Below, one piece after another: positions 26,781 through 36,223 of a stretch of 64,000 bases of DNA (position 1 is the first letter of the stretch; each line of letters starts with the position of its first letter). Origin of the DNA: a bacterium BMS3Bbin10 (GTDB lineage: Bacteria; Pseudomonadota; Alphaproteobacteria; Rhizobiales; Methyloligellaceae); contig BDTT01000113.1 in NCBI GenBank assembly GCA_002897995.1, positions 1 through 64,000 on the forward strand. Direction: 5' to 3'. The position numbers and the translations under genes were made by a program. The notes beneath the pieces were generated by a model. It was given only the letters and a program-made list of their open reading frames with translations. It ran no database searches and had not been told where the DNA came from.

Positions 26781-27750
26781 AATGCCCCTGAAGCCAAACG
26801 ATTTCGGGTCGGACCAGGAAGTACGCTGGTGCCCCGGCTGCGGCGATTACGCCATCCTGAAGGCCATGAAAACGGTGCTCGCGGATATCGGCCGCTCGCC
26901 GGACGAAATCGTGTTCGTGGCCGGCATCGGCTGCGCGGCGCGCTTCCCCTATTATCTGTCGACCTACGGCTTCCACACCATCCATGGCCGCGCGGCGGCC
27001 GTTGCGACGGGCGTGAAGCTGGCCAACCCGGATCTCGATGTCTGGGTCGTGGGGGGCGATGGAGATTTCATGTCCATCGGCGGCAACCACACACTCCATG
27101 CCCTGCGCCGCAATGTTGATCTCAATCTGCTGCTGTTCAACAATGCCATCTACGGGCTGACCAAGGGCCAGTATTCGCCAACCTCGCCCATCGGCACGCG
27201 CTCACCCAGCACGCCGGGGGGCTCCGTCGAGCAGCCGGTAAACCCGGTCCGCTTCGCGCTGGGCTGCGGCGCAAAATTCGTCGCGCGCGCCGCCGATACG
27301 CTCCAGACCCACCTGCCGGTTGTGCTGAAACGCGCCCATGCCAACAAGGGCGCGTCTTTCGTGGAAATCCTGCAGAACTGCCTCGTCTATAATGACGGAG
27401 CCTTCGGCGCGATCAATGACCGTTCCGAATCCCAGGAGGCCACCGTCCGTCTGGAGCATGGGCAGCCCATGATCTTCGGCAAGGAAAACGACAAGGCGCT
27501 GCTGTTCAACAAGCGGACCTGCCGCTTCGAAGCGGCGAAGATCGCCGGTCTGGAGAACAGGGACGATATCGCGATCCATGACGAGACCAGCCTTGAGCGC
27601 GCGCTTGCGCTTGCCGCACTCGAACAGCCGGACTTTCCCGTCCCGCTTGGCGTAATCTATGCGGCAGAAGCGCCCGAGTTCATCGAGGCCCGCGGTTTTT
27701 CCGGCACCTGGAGCGAATGGGACCGGGAGAAGCTGAAAGCGCTCCTTTAG
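26773..27750 (+). CDS. korB: 2-oxoglutarate:ferredoxin oxidoreductase beta subunit, second set
   Basis: A 325-aa TPP-binding subunit. WCPGCGDY supplies two [4Fe-4S] Cys; VGGDGDFMSIGGNH with FNNAIYGLTKGQ is the thiamine diphosphate and Mg site. A family-typical middle (SPTSPIGTRSPSTPGGSVE) points to KorB rather than PorB. It works with KorA in the cytoplasm on a 2-oxoacid, most likely 2-oxoglutarate. Its stop lies three bases before an FNR-type box (27754-27767) that belongs to the next gene. Confidence 0.9.
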   Translation: MNEMPLKPNDFGSDQEVRWCPGCGDYAILKAMKTVLADIGRSPDEIVFVAGIGCAARFPYYLSTYGFHTIHGRAAAVATGVKLANPDLDVWVVGGDGDFMSIGGNHTLHALRRNVDLNLLLFNNAIYGLTKGQYSPTSPIGTRSPSTPGGSVEQPVNPVRFALGCGAKFVARAADTLQTHLPVVLKRAHANKGASFVEILQNCLVYNDGAFGAINDRSESQEATVRLEHGQPMIFGKENDKALLFNKRTCRFEAAKIAGLENRDDIAIHDETSLERALALAALEQPDFPVPLGVIYAAEAPEFIEARGFSGTWSEWDREKLKALL

Positions 27751-27753
27751 AGC

Positions 27754-27767
27754 TTGACCGGGATCAA
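27754..27767 (+). promoter_or_regulatory. FNR/FixK-type box before the eRF1-fold gene
   Basis: TTGACCGGGATCAA fits TTGA-N6-TCAA. It is centred about 78 bases before the start codon at 27839, a workable distance for an FNR activator site plus a short leader. FnrL is encoded 3.3 kb away. Confidence 0.65.
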
Positions 27768-27838
27768 GGCGGATTGATCCTGCCTTTGCCATCCTCCTGC
27801 GGAAACTCCGGCGGGATTCGAGCGGAGAAAATCAGACC

Positions 27839-28288
27839 ATGAAGCCAACGAAAACCTGCATACTCGTAGCCGATGGAGCCCGCGCGCGGGTCTATCTCAA
27901 TGACGGCCCGGGGCACGGAATATCCGAACTGAAGCAATACGCCCGCGAGATCGACCTCAAGGCCAGCCGCGACATCGACGCGGACAGGCCGGGCCGGACA
28001 TTCGACTCCGGCGGTCAGGGCCGCCATGCGAAGGAGAAACCCACCGACTCCCAACGCCACGCAAAAGATGAATTCGCGCGCGAGCTGGCGGAGACAATCA
28101 ACGCCGCGATAACCGCCGGAGAATTCGACCGCCTTGTGCTGGTCGCGCCGCCCGCAACGCTGGGCGATCTGCGCCAGCATCTCTCAAAGCAATCGGCCGG
28201 CAAAATTCATGGCGAGATTGCAAAAAATCTGACGCAGGCCGGAGACGAGGAAATTCTGGCGCAACTGGGAAGCGTTCTCGCCGTTTGA
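27839..28288 (+). CDS. Host-attachment/eRF1-fold protein (baeRF family)
   Basis: A 149-aa soluble protein of the family annotated as protein required for attachment to host cells, related to the archaeal/eukaryotic release factor 1 fold. Visible family features are the first strand CILVADGARARVYLN, the polar loop GRTFDSGGQGRHAKE, and the C-terminal part with FDRLVLVAPPATLGDLRQHL. Its biochemical role is not known with certainty. A good FNR-type box upstream suggests it is made under low oxygen. It is monocistronic and convergent with the MBL hydrolase gene. Confidence 0.8.
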   Translation: MKPTKTCILVADGARARVYLNDGPGHGISELKQYAREIDLKASRDIDADRPGRTFDSGGQGRHAKEKPTDSQRHAKDEFARELAETINAAITAGEFDRLVLVAPPATLGDLRQHLSKQSAGKIHGEIAKNLTQAGDEEILAQLGSVLAV

Positions 28289-28331
28289 ATCGAGGGCGGC
28301 AGCAACCGCAAAAATTTTATCTCACGGCGAT

Positions 28332-29072
28332 TTACAGCTCAATTACCAGCCCGTCATAGGCGCATTCTTCGGGGATTTCATGCCTGCGCTCGAGCATCTC
28401 GGGTCCAAGATGGGTGAGCACCATGCGCTTGGCCTGCAATTCGTCCCGGTGCTCTTTCAGATCGGGATAATTCATGTGAAAAGGCACGCTCTTTTTGAAG
28501 AAATAGCATTCGCTGATGAAAAGGTCCGCCCCGCGCGCCAGCTCCGGCATATGCTTCGTCCAGGCGCTGTCGCCGGTATAGGCGATCACCTTGCCGGCCA
28601 CCTTGACGCGCATCGAAGTCGGGTTGGAGGCCTGTGTATGGATTGCGGGATAGGTGGTGACCCCGAGCCCGCGGATCTCATGCGGCGTCAGAACCTCCAT
28701 GCCGATCGTCTCGACCTCGAATTTCGGCGTCATACCCATTGATCCGGGAAACAGGGCTTCCTGAACTTTTGGCAGATGCGCGGCGGTGTCTTTCGGTCCG
28801 GCGATGGTGAGGGGCGTATCACGCCTGGCGCCCAGCATGGCGTCCAGCAGGAGAGAGGAAACCCCTCCGCAATGATCGCCATGCAGGTGGGTCAGCAAAA
28901 TGAGGTCGATTTTGTTGTGGGGAATGCCAAGCGCATTCAGCGCAATCAGGCTGGACGCGCCAAAGTCGATGGCAAAGCAGATGTCCGGGGCTTCAACGAG
29001 AATACAGGTGTTGAACCTGCCGCCGGAGCCGAAGGCGTCGCCGCAGCCCGCAAAGGTAATTTTCAGCGCCAT
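28332..29072 (-). CDS. Metallo-beta-lactamase-fold hydrolase (RNase Z-like)
   Basis: A 246-aa protein of the MBL fold. The metal motif is LTHLHGDHCGG; further ligands are in AIHTQAS (His), YTGDSAW (Asp) and LTHLGPEM (His). The N-terminal strand ITFAGCGDAFGSGGRFNT is RNase Z/ElaC-like, but the tRNA-binding exosite arm is not evident, so it may be a general hydrolase. It is cytoplasmic, with no signal peptide. It is transcribed divergently from recQ; the 82-base gap holds both promoters. Confidence 0.85.
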   Translation of the reverse strand: MALKITFAGCGDAFGSGGRFNTCILVEAPDICFAIDFGASSLIALNALGIPHNKIDLILLTHLHGDHCGGVSSLLLDAMLGARRDTPLTIAGPKDTAAHLPKVQEALFPGSMGMTPKFEVETIGMEVLTPHEIRGLGVTTYPAIHTQASNPTSMRVKVAGKVIAYTGDSAWTKHMPELARGADLFISECYFFKKSVPFHMNYPDLKEHRDELQAKRMVLTHLGPEMLERRHEIPEECAYDGLVIEL

Positions 29073-29154
29073 GGCATTTCACCCTTTTTCGCATTTGCAG
29101 AGCCGGGGACCGGATGCTTGATGCAGGCGCTCCAGAATCGCATAGAGTACGCCC

Positions 29155-30963
29155 GTGAACCAGCCCGCCGATAAAATCCTCCACGATGTGTTCGGGTATG
29201 GCGCGTTCCGCCCCGGACAGGAGGAAATCGTGGACCTTCTCACATCGGGAAAGAATGCGCTCGTCGTCATGCCGACGGGGGCGGGCAAGTCGCTGTGCTA
29301 CCAGATACCGGCGCTGCTTTCAGACCGTCTCACCATCGTGGTGTCGCCGCTGGTGGCGCTGATGGACGATCAGGTGGCGGCGCTCCGCGCCAATGGCGTG
29401 GCCGCGGCAAGCGTTCATTCGGGGCTTTCGCGCGAGGAGCAGATCGCCAACTGGCGCAGCGTCTCAGCGGGTGATTGCCGGCTGCTTTACCTCTCCCCCG
29501 AACGCCTCATGACGAGCCGTATGCTCGATGCGGTCGCAAAGCTCGACCCGGCGCTTCTGGTCGTCGATGAAGCGCATTGCATTTCCAAATGGGGGGTGAG
29601 CTTCCGCCCCGAATATGAGCGGCTCTCGGGTCTGCGCGAGCGTTTCCCCCACGCCGCCATCGCAGCTTTCACCGCCACCGCCGACAAGGCGACGCGGGCC
29701 GATATCGCGCAGAAACTGTTCAAGACCAAGGGCCAGATAATCGTGCACGGATTCGACCGGCCCAATCTCATGCTGGGCGTCGCGCCGAAGGAGAAATGGA
29801 AAGCCCAGCTTCTTGAGTTTCTTGAGAATAAGCGCGATGACGCCGGCATCGTCTATTGCCTGTCGCGCAAATACACAGAAGAGGTCGCGGAATTTCTCAC
29901 TTCCGAAGGCTTTAACGCCATCGCCTATCACGCGGGCCAGGATTCGCAATTGCGCCGGACCAACCAGAACCGGTTCATGAGCGAGAACGCTGTCATCATG
30001 GTCGCGACCATCGCCTTTGGCATGGGCATAGACAAACCCGACATCCGCTATGTGTGCCATCTGAACCTGCCCGCCAGCATGGAGGCCTATTATCAGGAGA
30101 TCGGCCGCGCCGGGCGCGACGGGCTGCCGGCCCAGACCCTTCTGCTCTACGGCCTCGCCGATCTGCGCCTGCGCCGCCAGTTCATTGAGCAGGACAGCGA
30201 GGACCAGGCGCACAAGCTGCGCGAGCACAAGCGGCTCGACGCGCTGCTCGCCTACTGCGATGCGCCGGCGTGCCGACGCACGGCGCTGCTCGCCTATTTC
30301 GATGAGGAGGCGGGCCCATGCGGAAATTGCGACAACTGCCTCAACCCGCCCAGGATGATCGATGGCACCCATGAAGCGCAGATGCTGCTGGCGGCCATCA
30401 GGGATACGGGGCAGATGTTTGGCGGGGCGCATATCATCGATGTGCTGCGCGGGGCCTCCACGGAAAAAATACTGGCGCGCCGCCACGATAAACTGGGCAC
30501 CTATGGCGCGGGGGCGGCGCACCCGAAACCCTACTGGCAGGCGGTCATCCGCCAGGCCGTCGCGGGAACCTATCTGGCCATCAATATCGAAAAATATGGC
30601 GCGCTTCAGATCACTGCGCGAGGCCGCGCGGTTGCCTCCGGCGAGGAAGGTTTCGCGCTCCGCGAAATCGATTTAACCAAACCGGCAAAAGCCGCGAAGA
30701 CGGCAAAAAAACCCAAGGGCGAACAGCAACCCGTCGCCGAGGGCGACCAGGATCTTCTCGCCGCGCTCAAAACGCTCCGCCTGGAGTTTGCCCGGACACG
30801 CAACGTGCCGGCCTTTGTTGTGTTCCACGACGCAACTCTGCTTGAAATGGCGCGCGAACGCCCGGCGACACTTGAGCAGATGGCCACCATCAATGGCGTC
30901 GGGCCGGCCAAGCTGGAGAACTTCGGCGAAGCGTTCCTGAAAGCGATCGCGGCGCAGAGTTGA
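29155..30963 (+). CDS. recQ: ATP-dependent DNA helicase RecQ
   Basis: A 602-aa RecQ with full architecture: superfamily 2 helicase core with Walker A (PTGAGKS) and Walker B/DEAH (VVDEAHC), motif VI (QEIGRAGRDG), the RecQ-Ct zinc site (CDAPACRRTA then CGNCDNC), a winged-helix domain, and a C-terminal HRDC domain (about residues 530-600, FVVFHDATLLEMA). A GTG start is used. It acts in replication-fork repair and recombination. The aromatic loop reads SKWGVSFRPEY instead of the usual SQWGHDFRPEY. A Lys-rich linker precedes HRDC. Confidence 0.95.
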   Translation: MNQPADKILHDVFGYGAFRPGQEEIVDLLTSGKNALVVMPTGAGKSLCYQIPALLSDRLTIVVSPLVALMDDQVAALRANGVAAASVHSGLSREEQIANWRSVSAGDCRLLYLSPERLMTSRMLDAVAKLDPALLVVDEAHCISKWGVSFRPEYERLSGLRERFPHAAIAAFTATADKATRADIAQKLFKTKGQIIVHGFDRPNLMLGVAPKEKWKAQLLEFLENKRDDAGIVYCLSRKYTEEVAEFLTSEGFNAIAYHAGQDSQLRRTNQNRFMSENAVIMVATIAFGMGIDKPDIRYVCHLNLPASMEAYYQEIGRAGRDGLPAQTLLLYGLADLRLRRQFIEQDSEDQAHKLREHKRLDALLAYCDAPACRRTALLAYFDEEAGPCGNCDNCLNPPRMIDGTHEAQMLLAAIRDTGQMFGGAHIIDVLRGASTEKILARRHDKLGTYGAGAAHPKPYWQAVIRQAVAGTYLAINIEKYGALQITARGRAVASGEEGFALREIDLTKPAKAAKTAKKPKGEQQPVAEGDQDLLAALKTLRLEFARTRNVPAFVVFHDATLLEMARERPATLEQMATINGVGPAKLENFGEAFLKAIAAQS

Positions 30964-31093
30964 GGCCCGGCGCAGGCTCCGTAACGGGTTTCCCTCCAGC
31001 AGGATTGCCCATGCGACTTTACAACCGTCTAGCGGGATGGCGGCGCCGGTGCTATTGACTGGTGGTAAGCTGGAAAATGCCGGGGGGGGAGGA

Positions 31094-31816
31094 ATGGAAA
31101 ACCTGCCGACAACCCGACTGCCCGTCAAATGCGATTCCTGCGTGGTGCGCCACAAGGCGATATGCGCCGTACTGACGGATGCGGAACTGAACGACTTCAA
31201 CAGGATCGCCCGTCAACGCCTGGTGCCGACCGGGCAGGTCATCTCCGTTGAGGAAAAAATTGTCTTCGCCAACATCATGGAAGGCGTGGTCAAGCTCACT
31301 GAAACCCTTGCCGATGGCCGCCAGCAAATCGTGGGGCTTCATTTCCCGCCCGACTTCCTCGGGCGCATCTATGCGAAAGAAACGCCCTATTTCGCCGAAG
31401 CGGCGACGGATGTGGAACTCTGCGCCTTCCCCAGGGACGGCTTCGAGACAATGCTGAAGCGCTATCCGGGCCTGCAACGCCGGCTGTTTGAAAATACGCT
31501 GGATGAACTCGACAGCGCGCGCGACTGGATGCTCCTGCTGGGGCGCAAAACCGCACAGGAAAAGGTTGCAAGTCTGCTCTTTATGATCGCCAAGCGCGCG
31601 CCCAATATTGGCTGCGCCCACAGACCGGATATGAATTTCGCAAAGTTTTCCCTACCGCTCACGCGCGCCGATCTGGCCGACTATCTCGGCCTGACGCTGG
31701 AGACAGTAAGCCGGCAGATTACAAATCTCAAGGCGGCGGGCGTCATCAGGCTTGCGGAGAACCGGGAGGTTGTCGTCCCTGATATCGACGCGCTGGAGGA
31801 AGTGGCCGGCGCTTGA
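31094..31816 (+). CDS. fnrL: FNR-type oxygen-responsive regulator (FnrL)
   Basis: A 240-aa Crp/Fnr protein. I start it at MENLPTTRLP (31094) behind GGGGGGGAGG. Four Cys fit the oxygen-labile [4Fe-4S] cluster of FNR: Cys13, Cys16, Cys24 (CDSCVVRHKAIC) and Cys110 (VELCAF). A cyclic-nucleotide-fold domain is followed by the HTH LTRADLADYLGLTLETVSRQITNL, of which the recognition part is LTLETVSRQ. It should activate or repress genes at TTGA-N6-TCAA boxes when oxygen is low. Three such boxes lie in this window, one upstream of the neighbouring hemerythrin gene. Confidence 0.9.
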   Translation: MENLPTTRLPVKCDSCVVRHKAICAVLTDAELNDFNRIARQRLVPTGQVISVEEKIVFANIMEGVVKLTETLADGRQQIVGLHFPPDFLGRIYAKETPYFAEAATDVELCAFPRDGFETMLKRYPGLQRRLFENTLDELDSARDWMLLLGRKTAQEKVASLLFMIAKRAPNIGCAHRPDMNFAKFSLPLTRADLADYLGLTLETVSRQITNLKAAGVIRLAENREVVVPDIDALEEVAGA

Positions 31817-31840
31817 GCCGCGGCCGCATTCGGCACGGCC

Positions 31841-32425
31841 TCATGAACCGTGGCCGCACCCGCATCCGCATTTGGCGCGGGGCGAGAATTCGAAGAAATT
31901 TCCAGCGCCGGCGCCTTCCTCGAACGCCTCGGCGGAGAAATCGTGGAAATCCTCTTCTGCAAGCAGGCGCCTGGCGAGCGGAAGGACAATCGCGTCCTCC
32001 CAGGCAATATGACGGCGGCGGCACTCGAAGAAGCCGCGCAGCATGTAACCCAGCATTTCAGGTTTCTCCACATGCCCGCGCGTCAGAGCGAGTTCAAGCT
32101 GGTCGGCAGTGTCGTGGGCAAGGCATTCATCGACGGCATGCTCACCCCTTATCTGAACCAGCATGGCTTCGGTGAGTTCATCGCGCCCGGCGCGCCTTGC
32201 AAGAACGGGATAGAGATACCCCTCCTCCAGCGCCACATGCCGCTTGACGCAGTGGCGCAACGTAAGGATGCCGGTGTTCGCAAGTTCCCTGTCGAGCGGC
32301 TCCAGCAAATGGTCGGCAATCTTCTCCAGCAGGTTGCACAGATTGAGTTCCGCACAATGCTCTCTCTCGATCCAGGCGAGCAATCCGCCTCGCGCCGTAT
32401 CAGTATGTCTGCCTTTTTCCGTCAT
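31841..32425 (-). CDS. Hemerythrin-like protein with Cys-rich tail
   Basis: A 194-aa protein with an HHE-type four-helix hemerythrin fold. Candidate di-iron ligands are His in IEREHCAEL, HCVKRHVALEE, RGEHAVDE and RRRHIAWED. It ends in a Cys-rich metal-binding-like tail, KCGCGCGHGS, seen in some metalloprotein maturation or sensing proteins. Such proteins bind O2, NO or iron. An FNR-type box lies about 80 bases upstream of the start, and fnrL is the convergent neighbour, so it is probably induced under low oxygen or nitrosative stress. Confidence 0.8.
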   Translation of the reverse strand: MTEKGRHTDTARGGLLAWIEREHCAELNLCNLLEKIADHLLEPLDRELANTGILTLRHCVKRHVALEEGYLYPVLARRAGRDELTEAMLVQIRGEHAVDECLAHDTADQLELALTRGHVEKPEMLGYMLRGFFECRRRHIAWEDAIVLPLARRLLAEEDFHDFSAEAFEEGAGAGNFFEFSPRAKCGCGCGHGS

Positions 32426-32498
32426 TCCGCTGCGTTACAAAAGCCTTGTGAAACCGGATTGCGTCAGCAGTGGATCGCATGATGCCCGGCACGACTCC

Positions 32499-32512
32499 TT
32501 GATCTGGGTCAA
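32499..32512 (-). promoter_or_regulatory. FNR/FixK-type box before the hemerythrin gene
   Basis: TTGATCTGGGTCAA fits TTGA-N6-TCAA with nine of ten consensus positions of TTGAT-N4-ATCAA. It is centred about 80 bases upstream of the hemerythrin start at 32425. Confidence 0.75.
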
Positions 32513-32619
32513 ACTCCAGGATATCGGAGAAGAGCGGAATTGGCGATCATCGCCCGGCATGAACACGGGGCGACCCGGCCCGCCGGAACAATAATCAATG
32601 ATCGGATACGTTCCCGGCC

Positions 32620-33243
32620 TCATCCCCCGGACCGCGGTTTTTCGATAACATAACCGTATTCCAGCGCGGCTCCGCCCAGCCAGGTGATGAAGGAGCCCGC
32701 ATAGCTGCGCGGAACCGAAATGTCATGGCAGGGCGGGTCTGTACGCCGACACACCAGCGCCGGGATATGACCGATCGCCGTATGGCTGGCGCCCGTCGCG
32801 GGAAGGGCATCGCCCTGCAAATCAAGGGGCGCGCCTTTCGCCAGAACATCGACGGCGTGCCTGCCGGCAAGGCGTATGACGCATCTGCCGGTGCTCTGAT
32901 CGAACAGAGATACGGATGCGCCTGCGATGCCGCTCAGCTCTTTTATGGCATCGGCCGGACTGCGCCCTTGCGCAAAGACCCAGTGCTCCAGCGGCCCGGT
33001 GGCGCAGATGAGCAGGCCGTTGCGCTGCGCCCCCTCCAGTGGCCCAAGCGCGCTCTTTTGGCCCAGAAAGCGCGCGAAGGCCTTGCCCGCCTCGGCGGCC
33101 TTGTCCTTGCGCGCGATCAACTGAAGCTGGACCACATCGCGCCGCTCCTCGATGGAGACGCCGGTTGCGCCGTCCGGCGCGGCGTGAACGCCCGGTTTCA
33201 GCACACTCTCGAGGGGGCTCTTTGGGGTCATGACATCAGACAC
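32620..33243 (-). CDS. soxG: Sarcosine oxidase gamma subunit
   Basis: A 207-aa protein of the SoxG family, the smallest-conserved catalytic-core subunit of heterotetrameric sarcosine oxidase, related in fold to the first GcvT domain. It is recognised by length, position and the SoxG-like C-terminus (VPRSYAGSFITWLGGAALEYG). It overlaps soxA by eight bases and is the last gene of the MmgE-soxBDAG operon. Confidence 0.85.
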   Translation of the reverse strand: MSDVMTPKSPLESVLKPGVHAAPDGATGVSIEERRDVVQLQLIARKDKAAEAGKAFARFLGQKSALGPLEGAQRNGLLICATGPLEHWVFAQGRSPADAIKELSGIAGASVSLFDQSTGRCVIRLAGRHAVDVLAKGAPLDLQGDALPATGASHTAIGHIPALVCRRTDPPCHDISVPRSYAGSFITWLGGAALEYGYVIEKPRSGG

Positions 33244-36223
33244 GCATTCTCTCCCCTTGCGGATCGACGAAGACCGGGTCCGTCACTTCGACCTCAACCT
33301 CCTCGCCATGCAGGGGCGACACCGCGAAAAGGCGCTCCCCCATGCGGGCGCGGCCATCCTTCAGCAGAGCCAGGGCGATAAACCCGTCGCAGGTGGGGCT
33401 GTGGACGGCGCTGGTAACATGGCCCTGGGAGGCGTCGGGGCCGGTCGCCCGCGGATCGGTGACCAGATGCGCGCCTTTCACGAATGAACCCTCTTCGCCA
33501 ACCGGCCTCAAGCCGACGAGCTGCAACCTGTTTGCCCCTTCAAGGCCTTCGCGCATCGCCAGCCAGCGGCCCACATAGTCCTTCTTAGCCGACATCATAC
33601 GCCCCAGCCCGAGATCGCCTGCCGTCGTGCGGCCATCGAGTTCGGGGCCCGCCACATGGCCCTTCTCGGTGCGCATGACGGTCATGGCCTCGGTTCCGTA
33701 AGGCGTCAGGCCCGAAGAGCGCCCCGCCTCGAAGATGGCCTGCCAGACGCCCGCGCCATGGCCGGCGGGCGTATAGACCTCATAGGCCAGCTCTCCTGAA
33801 AAGCTGATGCGGAAGACCCTGGCAAAAGCCCCGCCAATCGTCCCCTCCCCGACCGAGAGGACCGGGAAGGCCTCATTGGACAAGTTCAGCCCCTCAACCA
33901 CGCTCGACAGAACGTCCCGCGATTCCGGTCCCGCAACCGCCATGGCGGACCAGGCTTCGCTCACCGAACAGAACTGAACGTCCAGTTTGCTCCAGTGAAC
34001 CTGGTGGCAGAATTCCATATGCCGCATGACGGCTGCCGCATTGGCGGTGGTGACGGTGATGAAATAATGATTTTCCGCCAGCCGCGAAACGGTGCCGTCG
34101 TCGAACACCATGGCGTCCTCGCGCAGCATCACCCCGTAGCGCGCGCGGCCAATTTTCATTTTTGAAAAGCCGCCCGTATAGAGCCGGTCGAGAAACGCGC
34201 CCGCATCGGGGCCTTTGAGTTCAATCTTGCCGAGTGTGGAGACATCAACCATCCCCACCCGCGTCCTGACGGCGGTCACCTCGCGATTGACGGCGGCCGC
34301 AAAGTCCTCGCCACCTCGCGGATAATAATAGGGACGCATCCACAGCCCGGCCTGGGTAAACACCGCGCCGTGTTTCTCATGCCAGTCCTGCATGGCGCTG
34401 TAGCGCACCGGCGCAAATTCGCCCGCGCGCCTCTGCCCGGCGAGCGCACCGAGCGCAACCGCGGAGTAAAGCGGGCGGAAGGTCGTCGTGCCGGTCTCGT
34501 CGAGGGTTCTGCCCTGCAACTCCGCCAGAATGCCGAGCGCGTTCACATTGGAGAGCTTGCCCTGATCGGTAGCCATGCCGAGAGTGGTGTAGCGTTTCGC
34601 CTGGTCGGCGTGGCCGAAGCCTTCGCGCTGCGCCAGCTCCAGATCGCAAACCGTAACGTCATTCTGCAAATCGACGAAACTTTTGGCGCCGCTCGAGAGC
34701 TCTTGCGGCAGGCGCCAGAGGGGCGTCACCCCATAGGCCTGCGTGCCCTCAAGCGCGGGAAGGATTGCCTTCCCCCTTGCGCGGAAGCCGCACGCGCCGG
34801 CGGCGTTGCGTCCAGCCCCGGCGGCATCGCTCAAGGCGGATCCCAAATCGAATATGCCCGCCGCGCCGCCCGCCACATGCGCCCCCTCGCCCGGGTCTGG
34901 CATCGTGTAGGCGGCAATTGCGTTATCCCAGGCCGGTTTGCGCCCGAGATGGGAGAGCAGATGGGTGGTCGGATTCCACCCCCCCGAAATGCAGATGAGA
35001 TCGCAGCGCCTCGGCTGCCCGCCGATATGTCCCGCATCGCCGTTCAATGGGGCGATTATGGCGGAGTGGACATGTTTGCGCCCGCCCGTATCGATAATGG
35101 CGTGACCGTAGTGGACATCGACACTGGCCGGGAGCATTTCCGCGCCCGCGGCTTTTTCCCTTGTGTCGACAACCGCGACCGCCGCCCCGGCCCGCGCCAG
35201 ATCGCGGGCCGTGAGATAGGCGTCGTCATTATTGGTGAAAACCAGGACTTCGCGCCCCGGCAGAACGCCATAGCGGTTCAGATAGCTGCGCGCGGCGCCC
35301 GCTAGCATGATGCCCGGCCGGTCGTTATTGGCGAATATGAGCGGCCGCTCGATCGCCCCGGCGGCGCAGATGAATTGTTTGGCATGAATTGTCCAGAAGC
35401 GCTGGCGCGGGAGGCCGCCCGTTTCGCCCAAATGGTCGCTCACCCGCTCGAGCGCGCCGAATGTCATTCCGTCATAGCGCCCGAAAACGCTTGTGCGCGC
35501 CAGAATGCGCACATTCTCCATCCCGCCTAATTCGCCAGCAACCGCCCCGGCCCACGCCGCGCCGCCCTTGCCGTCAATCTCCAGTTGCTCATCGGCGAGA
35601 TGCCCGCCAGGCTCCGCCCGCTCGTCAACCAGCAGGACACGCGCACCGGCGCGCGCGGCTTCGCGCGCCGCGACAAGGCCCGCGGGACCCGCGCCGGCGA
35701 CCAGCACATCGGCGTGCAAATGGCCATGCTCATAGCGATCCGGATCGGGCGCATCGGCAAGCCTGCCCAGCCCGGCGGCGCGCCGAATAATAGGCTCGTA
35801 AAGCCGGTACCAGAAGGCGCGCGGCCACATGAATGTCTTGTAGTAAAAGCCCGCCGGGAAAAACGGCTTCAATGCCGAGGTGACCGCCATCAGATCGAAA
35901 CCCAGCGACGGCCAGCGGTTCTGGCTGCGCGCCTCAAGGCCATCGAACAGCTCTATGGTGGTCGCCGGGACATTGGGTTCGCTGCGCCCGCCCCGGCCCA
36001 GCGTCACCAGCGCATTGGGCTCTTCAGGTCCAGCGGTGTAAATGCCGCGCGGGCGGTGATATTTGAAGCCGCGGCCGGTGAGATGCACGCCATTGGCGAG
36101 GAGGGCCGAGGCCAGGGTGTCGCCGGGGTGGCCGGTGAGGGCCCGCCCGTCAAAGGTGAAGCGCAGTGCGCGGGAGCGCTCGACAAGCCCGCCTTCGGGC
36201 AATCTGTGACTCTGGCGGCTCAT
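33236..36223 (-). CDS. soxA: Sarcosine oxidase alpha subunit
   Basis: A 995-aa subunit. The N-terminal 2Fe-2S-like fold (LRFTFDGRALTGHPGDTLASALLANGV, shown as its family signature only in part: ALTGHPGDTLASALL) precedes an NAD-binding Rossmann domain (VLVAGAGPAGLVAA). The C-terminal 380 residues are a GcvT-like folate-binding domain (GMVDVSTLGKIELKGPD). It takes part in oxidative demethylation of sarcosine or a similar N-methyl amine to an amino acid plus methylene-tetrahydrofolate. Length is that of the full family. Its ATG overlaps the soxD stop. Confidence 0.93.
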   Translation of the reverse strand: MSRQSHRLPEGGLVERSRALRFTFDGRALTGHPGDTLASALLANGVHLTGRGFKYHRPRGIYTAGPEEPNALVTLGRGGRSEPNVPATTIELFDGLEARSQNRWPSLGFDLMAVTSALKPFFPAGFYYKTFMWPRAFWYRLYEPIIRRAAGLGRLADAPDPDRYEHGHLHADVLVAGAGPAGLVAAREAARAGARVLLVDERAEPGGHLADEQLEIDGKGGAAWAGAVAGELGGMENVRILARTSVFGRYDGMTFGALERVSDHLGETGGLPRQRFWTIHAKQFICAAGAIERPLIFANNDRPGIMLAGAARSYLNRYGVLPGREVLVFTNNDDAYLTARDLARAGAAVAVVDTREKAAGAEMLPASVDVHYGHAIIDTGGRKHVHSAIIAPLNGDAGHIGGQPRRCDLICISGGWNPTTHLLSHLGRKPAWDNAIAAYTMPDPGEGAHVAGGAAGIFDLGSALSDAAGAGRNAAGACGFRARGKAILPALEGTQAYGVTPLWRLPQELSSGAKSFVDLQNDVTVCDLELAQREGFGHADQAKRYTTLGMATDQGKLSNVNALGILAELQGRTLDETGTTTFRPLYSAVALGALAGQRRAGEFAPVRYSAMQDWHEKHGAVFTQAGLWMRPYYYPRGGEDFAAAVNREVTAVRTRVGMVDVSTLGKIELKGPDAGAFLDRLYTGGFSKMKIGRARYGVMLREDAMVFDDGTVSRLAENHYFITVTTANAAAVMRHMEFCHQVHWSKLDVQFCSVSEAWSAMAVAGPESRDVLSSVVEGLNLSNEAFPVLSVGEGTIGGAFARVFRISFSGELAYEVYTPAGHGAGVWQAIFEAGRSSGLTPYGTEAMTVMRTEKGHVAGPELDGRTTAGDLGLGRMMSAKKDYVGRWLAMREGLEGANRLQLVGLRPVGEEGSFVKGAHLVTDPRATGPDASQGHVTSAVHSPTCDGFIALALLKDGRARMGERLFAVSPLHGEEVEVEVTDPVFVDPQGERMRV

